Assembly: GCA_947095585.1 (NCBI GenBank)
Contig: OX352764.1
Coordinates: 76,246,816-76,310,815 of the forward strand
Length of the DNA stretch: 64,000 nucleotides
Direction: 5' to 3'
Origin: Nephrocerus scutellatus
Lineage: Eukaryota; Arthropoda; Insecta; Diptera; Pipunculidae
The translations under genes were made by a program, and so were the position numbers. Under the pieces are notes generated by a model that saw only the letters and a program-made list of their open reading frames with translations, was not told the DNA's origin and ran no database searches. This document shows, one piece after another, positions 58,530-64,000 of this stretch (its first letter is position 1; each line of letters begins with the position of its first letter).

Positions 58530-58735
58530 TTACACCAGTAATTTTCGACCAACCGTAACCCACTCAACTGGTCACCCACACTCCGTCTCTCCTCACCAAA
58601 ACCCCACCAAGATCCACCCCCTTAGACTCCAACTACCATACCCTACTGGTCCCAAAAGAACACCACAAATCCATCTTCTCCAGACCCAATAATACCCACC
58701 AGTATACGCCCAAGACCCCACAAGAATGCACAGTT
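58530..58735. other. C-rich, G-poor segment
   Basis: Top strand rich in C and A (AAAACCCCACCAAGATCCAC; AATAATACCCACC). Composition is like 23840-24110 and 37030-37220. It is followed directly by family E. Confidence 0.5.
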
Positions 58736-58754
58736 TACGAGGTTATCTCGAACA

Positions 58755-58995
58755 AATGTTCCCTTTATTTATATTTTTTATGGGAGCCCCTCGGCCCTAG
58801 GGCCCGATAACATCAGTATTTTAAAAGAAAGTGTTGTCATCGGAGATACACATGTGTGCAAGTTTGAATAAAATCGGCTTTAGGAATTCCTAAACTAAGT
58901 GGGTTAACAATTTATCACAAGTTTGCACCGGCCAGCCAGCCGGCATGCAACAAACAAATACGCGGACACGCAATGTTAATATAGAGAATTTAAAA
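58755..58995 (+). repeat. Repeat family E copy
   Basis: GGGAGCCCCTCGGCCCTAGG, TCGGAGATACACATGTGTGC, AATAAAATCGG and the end block ACACGCAATGTTAATATAGA followed by GAATTTAAAA. Confidence 0.85.
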
Positions 58996-59068
58996 TAAAG
59001 AGCCAAATGATTAGTTTGAGTTTTGATGATACAAAGTTGAAACGTGGTTGTCTTGTATATATCGCCAG

Positions 59069-59955
59069 GGTACGAATTTTGGTCGCAAATGTGAAAAACT
59101 CACCTGAGCGTGAGATGTTAGTTCATATACGTACGAGGTGTGAAACATACAATTTTAATGTGGTGTGATGTTTTTTGGGTTAGTGTAATTTTAATGACTG
59201 ATTCTAGTACAAGATTCTAGTGCAAGTTCTGAATCGGTTCGCTTTGTCTCATGTAGACAACAACTCGCGTACTCAAAACTAGGCGAGATGTGAGAAAGTC
59301 TCACCAAAGTGTTACTCGTTGTTTCCACCTCAAATACCAATAATGCTACAATAAAATAAGTTCCTTGTTTGCATGCACACGTATACGTGCTTCATATAGT
59401 GAGCCGAATTGAAGGGAAAATGTTGTAGGATTCTTTTAATCGATTTGCAAGGTCAGTTCAAATCAAAATGGCGAAATTTGAAATTGAAGAGAAGGGTCGC
59501 ACTGCAAACACCGAGACGGAGGCAGAGAAAATTTAGAACTTATGTATTAGTGACCGTTATAATTGTTAGCTTTGATCACCGAAATTATGAACGAAACCAC
59601 GACTAATGCATTACCAAAACTCATATTTGGAACACATATTATCTTAAGAATCAGATGCAACAAAAACAGATGTTTTCTCACATATGATAACATGTGTTCT
59701 AAATGTATTCTTTAATTTTTGCCATGAATGCATTTCAGCGATAACTCCATAATTTTACTCACCCAAGCAAATTATTTTATTGTAGCATTATTGTTATTTG
59801 AGGTGGAGACAACGAGTAACACTGCTGTTGACATTAAAGCAAAATCAAATTATGCGCCTGCGTTAAAAATCATACTACTACACACAACATCTACTAATAC
59901 TACGAACTTGCGGTTAAGAAGTGAGTTTTTCACATTTGCGACCAAAATTCGTACC
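59069..59955. mobile_element. 887-bp element with perfect 35-bp terminal inverted repeats
   Basis: The left arm 59069-59103 (GGTACGAATTTTGGTCGCAA onwards) and the right arm 59921-59955 are exact reverse complements. No clear target duplication was found next to the arms. The interior holds short imperfect inverted repeats (for example around 59630 and 59690) and no readable transposase. The perfect arms suggest recent activity of a partner element elsewhere. Class undetermined. Confidence 0.85.
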
Positions 59956-59989
59956 TAGGTTGTGCGATGAAATAGGTTTTCCAGCACCA

Positions 59990-60172
59990 TATGCCACCGC
60001 AGAAAAAACTTGTTTGTGAAAATGGAACTGACCAGTTGGTTCAACGTGGTGATATTTACCGTAAATGCAAGTTACGTGAAGGTAAGACTTACTACTCTTG
60101 CGCGAAGAGCAGAATTTGCCTCCACCCAAAGGCATCCGTATATTCTCGGATAACCAAGCCGCGCTGAAATCC
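59990..60172 (+). pseudogene. Possible FLYWCH-like zinc finger fragment
   Basis: A ~60-codon frame from ATG at 59990. It reads LVQRGDIYRKCKLREGKTYY, then SCAKSRIC and HPKASV, which resembles a FLYWCH zinc finger (G-x-x-Y, then GKTYW-x-C, then C) with Y for W. It stands just outside the terminal-inverted-repeat element and then runs into a LINE fragment. FLYWCH fingers occur in some insect transposases and chromatin proteins. The call is tentative. Confidence 0.3.
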
Positions 60173-60870
60173 CTCGAATAGAATCTCTACAAACTCAACC
60201 TTAGCCCTTAACTGCAGATCATCTCTTAGGGAGATGGCGGAGCAGTTTAATATCCACCTGTGTTGGGTGCCGGGGCATAGAGGCATTCCGGGAAACTGTA
60301 TGGCTGACAAACTCACCAAACAGGGAACTACACTACCCATCTTACCAAAATATGGTTCTCTAGGCATACCAATCGCTACGTGCAAACTCATGTTTTATCG
60401 GAATGCTACTGCCAATCTTATCGTAGGTGGTCAAATGGTACAACTTGCATAGCGACAAAGCAGAGCTGGCCCAACCTGGATCCGAAACGCTCCAAGTGTT
60501 TGAACTCTCAAAAAAGATCGCACATCGCTGCTATTTTAGGTGTCATTATGAGACACTGTCTTATAGGCAAGCATGCAATACATGAGTATTCTCTAATGAC
60601 TTCTGCAGAAGCTGTATGGATGAGGAGGACCACTATCCATTTTCTCTGTACTTGTCCAGCCCTCTCCCAGAAACGTACACTCCATATGGGAGCTTTCTTC
60701 TACAACGACACTAATGGTCTTAACAACACTGATATCAGCCATCTCCTTCGCTTCATACGAAGCTCTAAGTGGTTCAACGAGTAGGTGGAGGGAAACTTTC
60801 CTGATCCGTGTGGTATCACAAGGGACTATTGCTGCTCTAAATGTGTCGGTGCAGCAGTTTTGAGTTCAGT
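60125..60870 (+). pseudogene. LOA/I-like LINE RNase H to 3' end
   Basis: Forward-strand member of the family at 15430-17125. It starts within RNase H (FSDNQAALKSLE then a stop), continues NIHLCWVPGHRGIPGNCMAD, changes frame near 60400, then RRWSNGTTCIATKQSW, LIGKHAIHEY, FLCTCPALSQKRTL and HLLRFIRSSKWF. The 3' untranslated tail GTGGTATCACAAGGGACTAT follows the stop at 60782-60784. The RT part is missing (5' truncation). Non-functional. Confidence 0.8.
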
Positions 60871-61934
60871 TATTTGAAAATTTTTTGTACAATTTTTTTA
60901 AAAATTAAAAATCCAAAACATTTAATTTAAAAAGTATTTTGATCGGAGCCCCTTTGGTCGGAGGCGCGGCTGCACTGCACCTGGAAGTATAATATACTTT
61001 ATTATACTCCATAAAAAGTTCTCAGACTCTTACATTTTTACCATATTTTTTGTTATATTCATAATATCTAAAAACATGGTCCGAAGTGGCTTGTTTTATG
61101 CATGCATATACATTTGAAAAAGAAAACGATATGGCACAACTAAGGACTAAAGAGTGCAATAAAATTGCTGATGATACATAAATTTAATTTATAAATTTAA
61201 TATAGACTTACAATTTTAGCTTTTACAAAGTGAGCTATCGCAACCCAATACCCAAACAACTCGGCCAAAATTATACCCAAAAGTATAAATTACTCATTGT
61301 GCAGCTCTGTAATTAACCATTGTAAAGTGGTTATTTGTTACATTGCAAAAATTAAAATTATATTGACTATCTGCGTTAACGAAAGAGATGGAAGTTAACA
61401 TTATTCACGATCGAACAGTGGCAAATCGGGTAATATCAATGGCAGAGAAAAATATTTGTATGTATAAACAATATTAAAATATTCTTCAACGGTTCAACGG
61501 TAACAGTAATTAATCTGTTAAGGATGACACGACAACGGCCCGGCTTTTGGTAAATGAGTCGATGAAAAGTAAAGCCAAACTGTCGCTGAATAAATTGCTG
61601 TTTTATTTAAATCGAAAATGATAACAAATTACCCGACATTAATTTACTAAAGATATGCAATTAATTTTAATTGAAATCCGTTAAAGATAGCATTTAACAC
61701 AACCAAGAAGCATAATAAACAGAAAAACATTTTTGTGTCGCTAATCAATAGTTTGAGGTTTTCCGCTTTCGTCGTAATTTATCGCATTTAAAATGATCAT
61801 CGTGCTGTAGTTTAGTGAAGGTAATAGAAAGATGTTTCACGTAGCGCCAATCTGTCTTTCTTCTGTTACTCAATTTTAAATTTTCTGATTAAGTTTAATA
61901 ATTAAGTATATGTATCTGTACATAAAAAAACAAC
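60871..61934. other. Unassigned AT-rich sequence
   Basis: No recognised element or gene over about 1 kb. Confidence 0.35.
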
Positions 61935-62420
61935 CCATAAAAATTAAAATTTTCGTGTAAATTCTCTAATAGGAGATACATATGTGTTCCAAGTTTAAAC
62001 CGGGTTAATTTGGAAAAAAATTAAAATTAGAGCCTCCTTCAAATTAAAATTTTTTCAAAAACTTTTTTCTCAAAGTTCGGTCTATCGGAGATACACATAT
62101 GTTTTAAAAATAAATTTATGGCCCCGCCCCCAGGCCTCAGGGCCAATTCGCTCCAAAAATTTTACAGAAACTTTTATCCATCGGGATAAACATATCTTTA
62201 AAATTTTAAGCAAATTTTAATAGAAAGTTTTGTCTCCGAAAATACACATTTCTGCAAAATTTCAATAAAATCGGGCTTTGGAAAGTGGGTTAAAAAATTG
62301 GTCGTTAGATTCCACAACAAACAGACCGACCGACCGACAGACAGACGTGCCATAGGCAAGCGAATTTAAAAATTGAAATTTTTCTTGTAAATACTCTGAT
62401 CGGAGATTCGATTTTGTGGT
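61935..62420 (+). repeat. Repeat family E copy with several internal monomers
   Basis: The longest forward copy: three or four cores (AGGAGATACATATGTGT; TCGGAGATACACATATG; CCGAAAATACACATTTC), AATAAAATCGGGCTTTGG, a GACCGACCGACCGACAGACA run and a closing TTTAAAAATTG. Confidence 0.82.
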
Positions 62421-63029
62421 GAAATTCCCCATTTGGTGGTGAAAACATAGCAGCGACAGCGCACTTCTATTGAGTTGAGTTAAGCTGTAAAGCAGTGTGA
62501 GTGCGTAACCAGTTCTTCATATACTCATACAAAATCTTCTCTATAGAAAGCCCAAATGTTTTCTTGAAGCACAGGTACTAACGAAAAATTTATGGTTTGG
62601 TGATTAAATTAAGAGCAAAAGCTAAGCAAAAACCACACGAAATTTTTCTGCGTTTCGCTGCCACAAATTCCGTTTCTCGCTCTTTTCACTACGGCCAGCT
62701 AGCGCGTTTCATAAAATGTCTCTTCTTATCTCTTCTACTCTGTATTCACATGTCACAAATGCATAAATATTTTGCATTCTTTTACAGCACTTTCTATAGA
62801 GAAGTTTTTGTACTCGTAGTCGTAATATTGTACATTTCCATTGCGGAATCATTCAGTTTTGTATAAAAATATTTTTTCTACTTTCTCTTGATATCTCTAT
62901 CCTATCTGCTGCAACGCAACAACCAAACAACCCCAATTGTAAAGCAAGCAGCGCTGCTTACAGCGCATCAGCTCATCAGCGCACACAGAACACAGTCATT
63001 ATAGCATGATATGATCTGATGCCGCTAAA
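62421..63029. other. Unassigned sequence
   Basis: An 89-codon open frame at 62597-62866 with a hydrophobic end has no recognised domain and is not called. Confidence 0.3.
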
Positions 63030-63235
63030 TGGAAAATTTGTATGGGAGCCTCCCGATCCCGCAGCCCGATCTCTCTGAAATTTTAATAGAAAATATTGTC
63101 ACCAGAAATATCATGTGTGCAATTTCAATAAAAACGGGCTTTGGGAAGACGTGGGTTAAAAATTGATCAGAAAATCTGACCAGCCAGCCACGGGCACGCG
63201 AAGTTAATATAGAGAATTTAAAAATGATTGCGCGT
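63030..63235 (+). repeat. Repeat family E copy
   Basis: GGGAGCCTCCCGATCCCGC, AATAGAAAATATTGTCACC, AATAAAAACGGGCTTTGG and the end block CGGGCACGCGAAGTTAATAT. Confidence 0.82.
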
Positions 63236-63289
63236 TTGTATGTAATCGCGCAACGCCTAAGCCACTGGGCGTACCGGAGCCATATTTAT

Positions 63290-63440
63290 ACTATACGTTC
63301 ACTTTGTGCTTCGATAAGTTCACGTTTTTTGGCCCGGTAGGTGGCGTTGAAGTATAGATATTTACGAAAATGTGGTTTGGCCTTTGGGGTGTTGTTGCAT
63401 ATAGTTGTTATCGTATCACGCCTAAACCACTAGACACATT
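63290..63440 (+). repeat. Repeat family F copy 2
   Basis: TGTGCTTCGATAAGTTCACG, GTAGGTGGCGTTGAAGTATA and ACGAAAATGTGG correspond to 45640-45790. Confidence 0.65.
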
Positions 63441-64000
63441 ACAGCTATATTCACAACGTATGGTCGATTGATGCATCTGAATGTTTATCAATTTTTTTAG
63501 CCATGTCATTCTGCATAATTGCCTAAATTCATTAAGCCTAAACCATTGGACGCATTTCCGGAATTACTAAAAGGCAGCTAAGGCAATTGCTTAAAGCGCA
63601 CTTTGTAAGAAAGTCGCATAGTTTATATAATTCCACGTAAAAAAAAAACTAAAATTACTAGGGACATGGTTGTAAGCTACTGGCTATATTTGCAAAATAG
63701 CAATTATATGCGTCAGCCATAACAGGTTTGTCTAAAACGTCGATATTATTAAGACGTATAGTAACATGTTTCTCAGAAATTGAAGAATTGCTAAGCAATC
63801 TATTTACTATTACATTTTTAAATTTCCCTTATCAGAATTAAATTGAGTACGATAATTGGTAATCTCGACAGATCGGAATTTCCTTTTTAAGTTCATCGCA
63901 CAATTTTTTATAATTTCTTTTTAAACTCAGATTATGATGGTACTTTTTGCACTTAATGCTGAGTTTGGTTTTACCTTATTCAACAGATACCTAGAGATCC
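63441..64000. other. Unassigned AT-rich sequence
   Basis: Nothing recognised to the end of the window. Confidence 0.3.

Noticed and set aside
62597..62866. Small membrane protein gene
   Set aside because: The hydrophobic end is produced by T-rich DNA; no homology and no gene context.

Overview
The window is AT-rich animal nuclear DNA, most likely from a higher fly (Diptera; a fruit-fly-like genome is a reasonable guess, not proven). The evidence is an insect errantivirus (gypsy-type LTR retrotransposon with gag, pol and env) together with many decayed non-LTR retrotransposons of Jockey-, CR1-, LOA/I- and RTE-like type, mariner and hAT remnants, and tRNA-derived SINEs. I could not confirm any host protein-coding exon. 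The window reads as a gene-poor intergenic or intronic region that has collected nested mobile elements.

Layout. 1-3.2 kb: Jockey-like LINE, SINE and CR1-like LINE remnants. 3.3-12.6 kb: a complete, very young errantivirus. It has identical 307-bp LTRs, a TATA target duplication, a tRNA-Lys primer site, gag, a -1 frameshift signal, pol, and env. A 1,953-bp segment (RNase H-integrase plus the start of env) is present twice. 12.6-19 kb: the other half of the repeat the errantivirus landed in, a short tandem duplication, a Jockey fragment, a reverse-strand LINE with RNase H, an inverted repeat and a second LINE-A copy. 19-23 kb: mostly unassigned single-copy-looking DNA. 23-30.3 kb: mariner-like remnant, RTE remnants, a LINE-tailed SINE, a dispersed repeat with short internal monomers and a 954-bp MITE. 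32.3-34.7 kb: an RTE-like LINE and a second mariner-like remnant. 37-44.5 kb: LINE-A tail, hAT remnant, a second copy of the errantivirus target repeat, and a tandem array split by a LINE insertion. 45-52.5 kb: small repeats, a deleted mariner with terminal inverted repeats and a second SINE-1. 54.5-57 kb: a decayed RTE LINE with an endonuclease remnant. 58.5-63.5 kb: C-rich DNA, dispersed repeats, an 887-bp terminal-inverted-repeat element and a LINE RNase H fragment.

How the parts relate. The errantivirus is the only element that looks potentially active as a unit. Its gag-pol is joined by a textbook slippery site plus stem-loop, and env has no ATG of its own and must be reached by splicing. 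The SINE-2 family ends in the same tail as LINE-A, which suggests LINE-A machinery mobilised it. Two repeat families (D, ~165-bp monomers, and E, carrying a conserved TATCTCCGAT-type core) occur fused and separately, as expected for non-autonomous elements with internal tandem repeats. Coordinates of decayed elements are approximate because they come from reading and comparing the sequence by eye.
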